In this document: positions 1 through 5,781 of the stretch, piece by piece
How the letters are laid out: the number at the start of each line of letters is the position of its first letter
Numbering within the stretch: the first letter of the stretch is position 1
Source: Microbacter sp049976245
GTDB taxonomy: Bacteria > Bacteroidota > Bacteroidia > Bacteroidales > Paludibacteraceae
Direction of reading: 5' to 3'
DNA: 5,940 bases
Assembly: GCA_049976245.1 (NCBI GenBank)
Contig: JBMFIQ010000074.1
Coordinates: 1 to 5,940 of the forward strand
The notes under the pieces: generated by a model
What the model was told of the DNA's origin: nothing
The model's database searches: none
Seen by the model: only the letters and a program-made list of their open reading frames with translations
Position numbers and translations under genes: made by a program

Positions 1-125
1 GGATACCTCACACCAAACGAAAAATTTAAACAAATTATTAATCAGCATTCAGTTGCATTTGCAAGTTGAATTCAGCAGTTTTTACATTGTTCATGATTCT
101 CATCATGTCCCTTAAGACTTGAATT

Positions 126-1211
126 TTATTTAACCGTTTCCCACGACACATGAACAGGAATGGAAGGAGAAGCAGGTGCGTTGGTAATCAGATTGATGGT
201 TTCGAATCGCGGACCTTGAGTGATGCCTGTTGCCACTTCAAAATGAATGACGACCGATTGATGCGGTGCAATAGCACGTTTGGGAAGAGTGACCCTAATG
301 CAGTGACAGTCGGCAAAGGCTTTAAGCAGGTACAACGGCGAACGACCTTCGTTTTTGACGGTAAAAGTTCCTCGCGACATGATATTTTGTTTCACTACGT
401 TCAATTTAACTTCTGATGGTGTGAGCACAACGATAGGCGCATTCTTCTTTTCTTCAGGTGTCATTTTCGAAAAGTCTTCCATGCGATTGGCCGTCAGAGT
501 TAACACGTTGGATTTGGAAAGATCCGCATGACGATCGATCATCAGCGTTACTTCGTCAGAATGTAAGCCCCAATCGTGAAGCATGGCGCTATTTAATGAA
601 AAGATCACGGCAGCTTCGGAGTTTGGTTGCATGACGGAAGGCACCACTACCCCTTTCAAATAAGGAGGCAATTTACCGAGTGCAACTTCAACCACCTTTT
701 TGGTTGGATTCAGGATGAGCATTTGTTCTGTTTTGGTTTCATTAGGCGACACGTTGCCAAATGAAAGATAACGCGACTTTAAGCGAAGCGGTCCCATCTC
801 TTGAGGATACATCTGTTCGATCGAAAGCGGCTTTTGCGTCACCTCTCCTTTGATGATCAGCGTGACAGGATTGATGGTGGAGTTGTTGTAAATGACAATG
901 GTTTTGTTGAATGTCCCCGGACGATCGTAAGTGGAATAGGTCACCTGAATGGCGCCTTTGCCTCCGGGCGGAATTGGTTCTTTTGGCCAAACGGGAGTGG
1001 TGCAACCGCACGAAGCAATCACCTGCTGAATGACCAAAGGAGCATCACCCTGATTGCTAAACTCAAACGAATGAGTCACTTTGCCAGCGCTTTCGGGAAT
1101 GACCCCAAAATTATAAACTTTTTCGGGAAAAACCGGAATGGGTTTGCTGCGTTGTTGTCCGAAAACAAACAAAGCCGAAAAAAACATCAACGATAAAAAA
1201 ACAGTTCTCAT
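126..1211 (-). CDS. Secreted DUF1573 (ASH/Ig-like) domain protein
   Basis: A 361-residue exported protein of the DUF1573 family, common in Bacteroidota and of unknown biochemical role. Residues 1-19 form a signal peptide (short basic start, hydrophobic FLSLMFFSALFVFG, then Q-Q). There is no cysteine at the expected cleavage site, so it is probably not a lipoprotein. The first DUF1573 unit spans about residues 28-125: V-Y-N-F-G-V-I, a central F-E-F-S-N-Q-G-D-A-P-L-V-I strand pair, and the hallmark S-C-G-C-T-T-P at 67-73. A second, more divergent Ig-like unit covers about 140-245. A third covers about 262-358, with V-K-N-E-G-R-S-P-L and a variant D-C-H-C at 301-304 in the position of the CGC motif. 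The predicted product is periplasmic or surface-associated beta-sandwich domains, possibly scaffolding or binding; function is not assigned. It is transcribed divergently from zwf. The ATG at 1211 is chosen because it gives a complete signal peptide; no Shine-Dalgarno is seen. Confidence 0.9.
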   Translation of the reverse strand: MRTVFLSLMFFSALFVFGQQRSKPIPVFPEKVYNFGVIPESAGKVTHSFEFSNQGDAPLVIQQVIASCGCTTPVWPKEPIPPGGKGAIQVTYSTYDRPGTFNKTIVIYNNSTINPVTLIIKGEVTQKPLSIEQMYPQEMGPLRLKSRYLSFGNVSPNETKTEQMLILNPTKKVVEVALGKLPPYLKGVVVPSVMQPNSEAAVIFSLNSAMLHDWGLHSDEVTLMIDRHADLSKSNVLTLTANRMEDFSKMTPEEKKNAPIVVLTPSEVKLNVVKQNIMSRGTFTVKNEGRSPLYLLKAFADCHCIRVTLPKRAIAPHQSVVIHFEVATGITQGPRFETINLITNAPASPSIPVHVSWETVK

Positions 1212-1345
1212 CTTATTTCAATTTTGACAAGCATTGGAAGCAATGGAGCCGTCCCAAATGGCAGGTAAAAGGGAAAAGATCTGCTGGGCAACATCTGTTG
1301 CAAAAACAAACGAACCGGCCTGCATCAGGACTTTGCTATTGTTTG

Positions 1346-1353
1346 CAAAGCTA
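1346..1353 (-). promoter_or_regulatory. Possible -7 element for the DUF1573 gene
   Basis: Read on the minus strand the sequence is TAGCTTTG, an exact fit to the Bacteroidota -7 consensus TAnnTTTG. It lies about 135 bp upstream of the DUF1573 start. No TTTG is found 19 bp further upstream, so only half of the promoter pattern is present, and an 8-base degenerate match can occur by chance. Confidence 0.25.
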
Positions 1354-1457
1354 AAGAAGAAGCCCTAAAAATCGACTAAAAAAACTTTAAAATAACATCT
1401 TTTACTCCCGTTTCATCATAAAAAAAAATGAACCATGTCCGAATTCAAACAATCTCT

Positions 1458-1488
1458 TTTGATTTTGACGCCGATTGAATTAACTTAG
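1458..1488 (+). promoter_or_regulatory. Probable Bacteroidota-type promoter of zwf-pgl
   Basis: TTTG at 1458-1461 is followed by exactly 19 bases and then TAACTTAG at 1481-1488. This matches the Bacteroidota sigma-ABfr pattern TTTG-N19-TAnnTTTG with one mismatch in the -7 box. Transcription would begin near 1493-1496, giving a leader of about 90 nt to the preferred zwf ATG at 1584, or about 50 nt to the ATG at 1545. No second such element is seen in the 92-bp zwf-pgl gap, so this promoter probably serves both genes. Confidence 0.45.
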
Positions 1489-1583
1489 CATACCGAAAAC
1501 CGAATCGGAACAGCAACCATCTTCATTTGAGACTTTCCGAAAACATGCTGATTCATTCATCCGTTAACAACAATCCGTTCAAA

Positions 1584-3101
1584 ATGAAAAACCAAATCAT
1601 TGTCATTTTTGGAGCTTCCGGCGATTTAACAAAACGCAAATTAATGCCCTCACTCTATTGGCTTTATCGACATCAACGACTTAACGCATCGTTTGCCATT
1701 CTTGGCATAGGACGTACACCTTACGACAACGAACAATACCGGGCATTCATTGCAACACAACTTCCAAAATTTGTTTCAAAAGATGAATATGACAAAACAA
1801 CCGCTGATGAATTCCTCAAAAAGATCCATTACCACAGCATGGATCCCGCTGACGCATCGGCTTATCCGGGTTTGAAAGAGCGGCTAGCTTTCATCGATTT
1901 GGAAATCAACAACCCGGGCAATTACCTTTACTATTTGGCCACTCCGCCTTCTCTCTACGGAGAAATTCCCAACCATTTGAAAAGCGTTGGATTGAACGAG
2001 GAAGCGGAAGGACAATCACGCAACATCATCGTGGAAAAACCTTTTGGATACAATCTGCAATCAGCACGCAAGTTGAATCAGATTTACAACATGGTTTTTC
2101 GCGAAGAACAAATCTACCGCATCGATCATTTTTTGGGAAAGGAAACGGTACAAAACATTTTGGCGTTGCGCTTTGCAAACGGTATTTTTGAACCCTTATG
2201 GAATCGAAATTACATTGATCATGTGGAAGTAACAGCCGTTGAAAATCTTGGTATCGAAGAGCGCGGCGGATTTTACGACAGTTCGGGAGCGCTGCGTGAC
2301 ATGGTTCAGAATCACCTCATTCAATTGGTGGCTCTAACAGCCATGGAACCACCTGCACTATTCAATGCAGACAGTTTTCGAAACGAAGTGGTCAAAGTAT
2401 ATCAAGCATTGAAGCCACTCTCCAACGCGCAAATCAAAACACAAGTCATTCGAGGGCAATACACCGAAGCGCACACGGAAAACAGGCTCATCAAAGGATA
2501 TCGGGAGGAGAAAAATGTCAATCCGCATTCACGAACCGAAACGTTTGTGGCGCTGAAACTGTTCATTGACAACTGGCGATGGGGTGGTGTTCCGTTTTAC
2601 ATTCGCACAGGCAAACAAATGCCCACCAAAGTTTCGGAAATCATCATCCACTTCAAGCCTACGCCTCACAGTCTGTTCAAGGGCATGGCAGGAAACTCGT
2701 CTATGAATGCCATGATTATCCGCATTCAGCCTAACGAAGGCATTGTACTGAAATTTGGACTCAAAGTACCGGGATCAAATTTCCAAATCAAACAAGTATC
2801 GATGGATTTTACTTATGATCGCATTGAGGGTTCTCCCGTGGGCGATGCTTATGCCAAACTGCTTGAAGATTGCATGATGGGAGAATCAACCCTCTTTACG
2901 CGAAGCGATGCCGTTGAAGCCAGTTGGAACTACTTCGATCCAATCCTCTCATTGTGGGAAAATGATCCATGCATTCCTTTGTACGGTTATCCGGCCGGAA
3001 CATGGGGACCACTCGAAGCCGATCACATCATGCCTGAAGAGTATGGATGGACCAATCCATGCCGAAACCTTACCAATACCGATTTATATTGCGAATTGTA
3101 A
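1584..3101 (+). CDS. zwf: Glucose-6-phosphate 1-dehydrogenase
   Basis: Cytosolic enzyme that oxidises glucose-6-phosphate to 6-phosphoglucono-1,5-lactone with NADP+, the entry step of the oxidative pentose phosphate pathway. From the ATG at 1584 the protein has 505 residues, normal for the family. The N-terminal Rossmann fold carries the nucleotide-binding loop G-A-S-G-D-L-T at 10-16, then Y-L-A-T-P-P-S at 117-123 and the substrate-contacting E-K-P-F-G at 151-155. The family signature R-I-D-H-F-L-G-K-E is at 179-187. M-V-Q-N-H supplies H244, which corresponds to the catalytic base H240 of the Leuconostoc enzyme; K152 and H182 correspond to its K148 and H178. The frame is open upstream to a TTG at 1527 and an ATG at 1545. 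The 1584 start is preferred because M-K-N-Q-I-I-V-I-F-G matches the usual family N-terminus, whereas the extra 13-19 residues are low in conservation-like character. No key residue is missing and the gene looks functional. It is followed by pgl after 92 bp. Confidence 0.96.
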   Translation: MKNQIIVIFGASGDLTKRKLMPSLYWLYRHQRLNASFAILGIGRTPYDNEQYRAFIATQLPKFVSKDEYDKTTADEFLKKIHYHSMDPADASAYPGLKERLAFIDLEINNPGNYLYYLATPPSLYGEIPNHLKSVGLNEEAEGQSRNIIVEKPFGYNLQSARKLNQIYNMVFREEQIYRIDHFLGKETVQNILALRFANGIFEPLWNRNYIDHVEVTAVENLGIEERGGFYDSSGALRDMVQNHLIQLVALTAMEPPALFNADSFRNEVVKVYQALKPLSNAQIKTQVIRGQYTEAHTENRLIKGYREEKNVNPHSRTETFVALKLFIDNWRWGGVPFYIRTGKQMPTKVSEIIIHFKPTPHSLFKGMAGNSSMNAMIIRIQPNEGIVLKFGLKVPGSNFQIKQVSMDFTYDRIEGSPVGDAYAKLLEDCMMGESTLFTRSDAVEASWNYFDPILSLWENDPCIPLYGYPAGTWGPLEADHIMPEEYGWTNPCRNLTNTDLYCEL

Positions 3102-3193
3102 TGAAACTTATTGACTGACAACATGGCAAGAAGCAGCGTCAAAATGCGCAACATGCCACAAACAAACCGCTAAATTAAAAAATCGAACATCCA

Positions 3194-3901
3194 ATGATAC
3201 AGCCTCATTTCTTTGAAACGCCCGAAAAGACGGCTTTAGCCGTTACACAACATTTAATCGATCAATTGGAGACCATGATGCGACCTTTCTTTTTAGCTGT
3301 TTCGGGAGGCTCCACGCCAAACTTGCTCTTTTCGATGTGGGGAAATGAATTTGCCGATCGCATCAAATGGCAACGCCTGCATCTGTTTTGGGTTGATGAG
3401 CGATGCGTTGCGCCAACCGATCCTAAAAGCAATTATGGAAATATGAAAATGCGGTGCCTCGATAAAATTCACATTCCCGTTGAAAACATTCACCGTATCT
3501 GCGGAGAGGCACCTCCCAACCTCGAAGCGGAACGTTATACCCTCGAAGTCAACAATCTTCTACCACTCAAACAGGGAATTCCGCAATTTGACATGATTTT
3601 GGCCGGTATGGGCGAAGATGGCCATACATCGTCCATCTTTCCCGGACAAACATCTTTGCTGACGGAAAAACAAACGTATGTGGTTTCCAAACATCCGGTC
3701 ACGGGACAACAACGCATTGCCATGACCGGCCCCGTCATGATGCAAGCACGCGAATTGATTTTTCACGTGACCGGCGCATCCAAAAAAGCGTTAATCAAAG
3801 CAATGCTTCATCCCACAGCCGAACAGCTCAAGCTGCCGGCCATTTACATTGCCCATCATGCAAAAAACGCAAAACTCTTTTGCGACATTCCCATTGCATA
3901 A
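3194..3901 (+). CDS. pgl: 6-phosphogluconolactonase (DevB/Pgl type)
   Basis: Cytosolic hydrolase that converts the product of Zwf, 6-phosphogluconolactone, into 6-phosphogluconate. The 235-residue length is typical of the SugarP_isomerase-superfamily (glucosamine-6-phosphate-isomerase-like) lactonases. Recognisable blocks in order are L-A-V-S-G-G-S-T-P at 34-42 (phosphate-binding loop), F-W-V-D-E-R-C-V at 65-72 with D-P-K-S-N-Y-G at 76-82, G-M-G-E-D-G-H-T-S-S-I-F-P-G at 138-151 (active-site signature with H144), and the C-terminal R-I-A-M-T-G-P segment at 174-180. The start is the only sensible ATG, and no Shine-Dalgarno is visible. The 92-bp gap after zwf contains no TAnnTTTG element or strong terminator, so co-transcription with zwf is likely. 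The zwf-pgl order matches the usual Bacteroidota arrangement, but gnd is not adjacent here. Confidence 0.95.
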   Translation: MIQPHFFETPEKTALAVTQHLIDQLETMMRPFFLAVSGGSTPNLLFSMWGNEFADRIKWQRLHLFWVDERCVAPTDPKSNYGNMKMRCLDKIHIPVENIHRICGEAPPNLEAERYTLEVNNLLPLKQGIPQFDMILAGMGEDGHTSSIFPGQTSLLTEKQTYVVSKHPVTGQQRIAMTGPVMMQARELIFHVTGASKKALIKAMLHPTAEQLKLPAIYIAHHAKNAKLFCDIPIA

Positions 3902-3909
3902 ACCACTTA

Positions 3910-3931
3910 AAACCTGATGCTTTGAAGGTTT
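3910..3931 (+). terminator. Weak hairpin just after pgl
   Basis: Inverted repeat AAACCT / AGGTTT (6-bp stem, 10-nt loop) beginning 8 bp after the pgl stop codon, between two convergent genes. There is no following T-run on the plus strand and the stem is AT-rich. It is only a candidate transcription end. Confidence 0.2.
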
Positions 3932-3973
3932 ACCAACGACGATCGAAAAGAGCAAGCGCCGCAAAAAATCAAC

Positions 3974-4219
3974 TTATTTTTGAACCAATTTTCGATTGGG
4001 AAACAAGTAAAAACGCAAGTTTTTGCGAAAAACGATGATGTGCGTAATGATCAAACCAAAAAGCAACACCCCATTGGCTTTGTGTATGGTTATCAACGTA
4101 CGGCTGTGGATTTCAAGGATCAAACTGAAAATGGTGATCAACTGAATGGTGCCGATCAGCAATAAAAACGACAAAGTCACTTGTCTGACTCTTTGGCTGG
4201 TAGTGGTTTTTGTTCCCAT
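3974..4219 (-). CDS. Small two-helix membrane protein, cytochrome b561/DUF4405-like
   Basis: An 81-residue predicted inner-membrane protein. After a polar, basic N-terminus (1-13) come two hydrophobic segments, at about 14-36 and 48-64, and then a basic tail (F-R-K-N-L-R-F and later K/R residues). Histidines sit at the helix ends: H38 in E-I-H-S-R, H46 in T-I-H-K-A-N-G and H60 in I-I-T-H-I-I-V. The I-H-K-x-x-G ... L-I-x-x-H-I pattern resembles the heme-ligating helix pair of small DUF4405 or cytochrome b561-like proteins. That is inference by resemblance; neither heme binding nor family membership can be proven here. The gene converges on pgl with 72 bp between the stop codons and has no close upstream partner. 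The ATG at 4219 has no Shine-Dalgarno. The membrane topology, positive tail and reasonable codon use argue for a real gene. Confidence 0.6.
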   Translation of the reverse strand: MGTKTTTSQRVRQVTLSFLLLIGTIQLITIFSLILEIHSRTLITIHKANGVLLFGLIITHIIVFRKNLRFYLFPNRKLVQK

Positions 4220-4336
4220 AAATGTGACGTATTAAAAAAATGAATTGCTCAATCGCTTAAAAATTCCATTCCAAAAGGGTTAAATCATCCTACATGGACA
4301 GGAGAACGTTGTAAGCCACAAATATAAAACATTTTT

Positions 4337-4732
4337 TCAGTATCGGCTTCTGTTTTGAATAAAAACAAAAAAACATCCTGCTTCGAACAAAAGCCCTGCG
4401 ATGCAAATCAATAGGATGCACCACAAAACAACCAAAACGCTCTCTCCGCATGAATAAAAACCCTTCAAAAAAAAAATGAAAACGCCAATAAAAAACAGAA
4501 ATCGATGAAAGTCTTGCCGTTTTTGAGGGAGCGTTATTTTTCTTTGTGTAACTTTGTGAAAATACTTTATACCATTTAATGCAAGAGCCGTTGAAAACAA
4601 AGCACAATAAATCAATATTTTATAAAAAGAATAAGGCAAAGCCGATAATGAATCCCGAGATAAACTTAAGTGACGCATTTGAATTGATGCATTCAATGAT
4701 GAGCAAACAATCGGTTTGAAATGTGAAAGCAA
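4337..4732 (-). CDS. Doubtful hypothetical multi-helix membrane protein
   Basis: A 131-codon frame from the ATG at 4732. The same frame stays open upstream to about 4855, roughly 170 codons in all, but contains no further ATG. The product would have hydrophobic segments around residues 38-52, 82-92 and 98-124, separated by a basic linker (K-V-T-Q-R-K ... Q-K-R-Q). It is unusually rich in cysteine. No family was recognised. For: the length of the open frame and a plausible spread of codons, including many G- and C-ending ones. Against: two other minus frames are also open here, the strand is T-rich, there is no clear promoter or ribosome site, and a 10-base homopolymer lies inside. It could be a real small membrane protein, a frameshifted remnant, or chance. 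Confidence 0.25.
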   Translation of the reverse strand: MLSHFKPIVCSSLNASIQMRHLSLSRDSLSALPYSFYKILIYCALFSTALALNGIKYFHKVTQRKITLPQKRQDFHRFLFFIGVFIFFLKGFYSCGESVLVVLWCILLICIAGLLFEAGCFFVFIQNRSRY

Positions 4733-4907
4733 AACCCTTGAACAACATACGGAAGTGCCTAAGCCTAAAACAATAGCCAGTTTGAAAAGACCAATTGATC
4801 CATTTGGGCAAGGAGCGAATTTCCATGTAAACCATATTGAAAAAGGGCAAAAAACGTCTCATTCATTCATCATAACACTTCAAAAAAAGGAATTAGCCAA
4901 AAAACAG

Positions 4908-4915
4908 TAAATTTG
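4908..4915 (+). promoter_or_regulatory. -7 element upstream of the methyltransferase remnant
   Basis: TAAATTTG is an exact match to the Bacteroidota -7 consensus TAnnTTTG. It lies 17 bp before the ATG at 4933, which would give a very short leader. No TTTG is present 19 bp upstream (the site is A-rich), so the match is partial. Its position directly ahead of the first remnant gene fits a former operon promoter. Confidence 0.35.
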
Positions 4916-4932
4916 CTCAATAAAAAACAAAG

Positions 4933-5210
4933 ATGGAAATATTGACAAAAATCTATTTATGAGACAACAAAGAAAAACTAAAGTTGTTGCCTGATAATTC
5001 GATTGACTTAATAGATACCTCACCACTCTATGCCGAACAAAGAAAAACATCTTATGACGGAATTCACCTTGATAAATATGTTGAATGGTTTTTGCAAATT
5101 CAGATCAATTAGTGAGGATATTAAACCTAACGGGAATCTTTATCGTTAAAATCAAAGAAAAAGTTTTTGTTAGTTAAATAAGTACCTATGTATTATAGAG
5201 ATGACATTGT
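4933..5210 (+). pseudogene. Decayed N4/N6 DNA methyltransferase, N-terminal part
   Basis: Remnant of a beta-class site-specific DNA methyltransferase, in which the catalytic motif IV precedes the SAM-binding motif. Starting at the ATG at 4933 the first frame reads M-E-I-L-T-K-I-Y-L, then TGA at 4960-4962. It continues D-N-K-E-K-L-K-L-L-P-D-N-S-I-D-L-I and the catalytic block T-S-P-L-Y at 5017-5031, a degraded T-S-P-P-Y. Next come A-E-Q-R-K-T-S-Y-D-G and D-K-Y-V-E-W-F-L up to about 5100, where this frame meets stops. The family sequence resumes one base over as I-S-E-D-I-K-P-N-G (5108-5134), apparently lacking about four residues. It shifts again to G-I-F-I-V-K-I-K-E-K-V (5133-5165) and, after an in-frame TAA at 5175, T-Y-V-L (5184-5195), then TAG. 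These blocks follow the family order (LPDNSIDLIVTSPPYADQR, KYVEWFLPI, LKPNG, NIKEKV, HTYV) as I recall it. The C-terminal two thirds, including the F-x-G-x-G SAM motif, are absent. The gene is certainly non-functional under the standard code. Confidence 0.85.
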
Positions 5211-5290
5211 GATAATAAGAGATTGAGCAAAAATCAGATTAAAAAATCTTTCGAAAACCGATAAATAAAAAACAACTCAACAAATACATT

Positions 5291-5485
5291 ATGGTAACGA
5301 ATAACGAAATACTATTTACAATCACAAAAAAAGATTTAGAAGAGGAAGCTATTCATTATTTAGGGAGAGAAATGAATGATGAAGAATATGCAAAAGCAAA
5401 AAAACTACTTGAGTTTGGAATCGGTGAAAATTTAAGATACACATATTGGGGAATTTTCTTTGAACTAATGGATAAAAAACAATAA
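5291..5485 (+). CDS. Hypothetical 64-aa protein within the restriction-modification remnant
   Basis: A complete small ORF from ATG at 5291 to TAA at 5483-5485. The product is acidic and probably helical: a strand-like start (N-N-E-I-L-F-T-I-T), then K-K-D-L-E-E-E-A-I-H-Y-L-G-R-E-M-N-D-E-E, A-K-K-L-L-E-F-G-I-G-E-N-L and an aromatic end (Y-T-Y-W-G-I-F-F-E-L). It has no signal peptide, no membrane segment and no helix-turn-helix I can recognise, so it does not look like a classical C-protein regulator. Its stop overlaps the start of the next ORF (TAATG), typical of translational coupling in one operon. It lies between a methyltransferase remnant and a probable endonuclease remnant, so it was probably an accessory small protein of that system. 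Function is unknown. It is AT-rich (about 30% GC by eye) like its neighbours and unlike zwf-pgl. It is the only undamaged frame of more than 60 codons in this cluster. Confidence 0.6.
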   Translation: MVTNNEILFTITKKDLEEEAIHYLGREMNDEEYAKAKKLLEFGIGENLRYTYWGIFFELMDKKQ

Positions 5486-5781
5486 TGGATAGAAAAATAT
5501 CACCATCAGATTTATTGGCAAAGTCATTTTTAGAAACGGCAAAGCAATTCAGTGCCAATATTGAATTGATAAAATCATTGAAATCATGAACTTATAAAAT
5601 TGGAGAAGCAAATGTTTTAGTTAGAGCTTCATCCGATGGAAATAGAAGATACTTTTTTGGAATTCATTATATCACTGTTGAGGAAATTGCTAATCTTGAA
5701 AATCCGTTCATTGCATTTATTTGCGGTTCAGTTGAAAAAACAATTCAAGATAAAATATTTCTCTATAAAAAGAAATTATGA
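5485..5781 (+). pseudogene. Probable type II restriction endonuclease fragment with in-frame TGA
   Basis: The frame begins at ATG 5485, sharing one base with the stop of the preceding ORF (TAATG). It reads 34 codons (M-D-R-K-I-S-P-S-D-L-L-A-K-S-F-L-E and so on, ending S-L-K-S) to TGA at 5587-5589. The same frame continues for 63 codons: T-Y-K-I-G-E-A-N-V-L-V-R-A-S-S-D-G-N-R-R, Y-F-F-G-I-H-Y-I-T-V-E-E, N-P-F-I-A-F-I-C-G-S, ending K-K-K-L and tandem TGA TGA. The uninterrupted, protein-like character on both sides of the TGA indicates one former gene with a nonsense mutation, probably Gly GGA to TGA. Assignment as a restriction endonuclease rests on its place downstream of a methyltransferase remnant and on a recalled resemblance of the S-D-G-N-R-R-Y-F-F-G region to type II enzymes. 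At 98 codons it is far shorter than such enzymes, so the C-terminus, including any later catalytic residues, is gone. Confidence 0.55.

Larger units (their letters stand above)
4220..4932. other. AT-rich stretch without a confident gene
   Basis: About 700 bp between the small membrane protein gene and the restriction-modification remnant. The plus strand is A-rich, so the minus strand is T-rich and poor in stop codons. This leaves three overlapping minus-strand frames open for 80-170 codons. Their products are hydrophobic, as any T-rich strand would encode. The best candidate is listed separately at 4337-4732. No tRNA, rRNA, insertion-sequence terminal repeats, CRISPR repeats or known riboswitch were recognised. 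A run of ten A residues lies at 4467-4476. The stretch may be decayed coding DNA, since it sits beside an evident gene graveyard. Confidence 0.5.

Noticed and set aside
38..106. 22-codon minus-strand ORF (ATG at 106, preceded by AAGGGA) just after the DUF1573 gene.
   Set aside because: It is very short, has no recognisable sequence and lies at the window edge. The Shine-Dalgarno-like AAGGGA is not a strong signal in Bacteroidota. It could be a real small peptide but cannot be supported.
801..1196. 131-codon plus-strand frame opposite the DUF1573 gene.
   Set aside because: It is a shadow of the clearly real minus-strand gene, and its translation has no family-like features.
1288..1301. Small hairpin GCAAC-ATCT-GTTGC in the zwf/DUF1573 intergenic region.
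   Set aside because: A 5-bp stem is expected by chance. It is not next to a T-run in the right direction or at a promoter box.
1527..1583. N-terminal extension of zwf to TTG 1527 or ATG 1545.
   Set aside because: The extra residues precede the normal family N-terminus and start with a rare codon at 1527. ATG 1545 remains possible but is less likely than ATG 1584.
3123..3173. 16-codon ORF in the zwf-pgl gap (ATG at 3123 to TAA).
   Set aside because: It is too short, lacks a start signal and has no protein-like features; the gap is better seen as a plain spacer.
4014..4027. Hairpin CGCAA / TTGCG followed by A-rich sequence.
   Set aside because: It lies inside the coding region of the 81-residue membrane protein and the stem is only 5 bp, so a terminator role is unlikely.
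2..5023. GATACCTCAC occurs at 2-11 and again at 5014-5023, suggesting a possible flanking repeat of an inserted segment.
   Set aside because: The match is only 10 bases, it does not extend, and the second copy encodes the I-D-T-S-P part of the methyltransferase motif, so it is not an insertion junction.
4966..5048. 13-base direct repeat AACAAAGAAAAAC at 4966-4978 and 5036-5048.
   Set aside because: Both copies fall in conserved parts of the methyltransferase remnant (N-K-E-K and E-Q-R-K-T) and are low-complexity, A-rich sequence. Coincidence of codons explains them.
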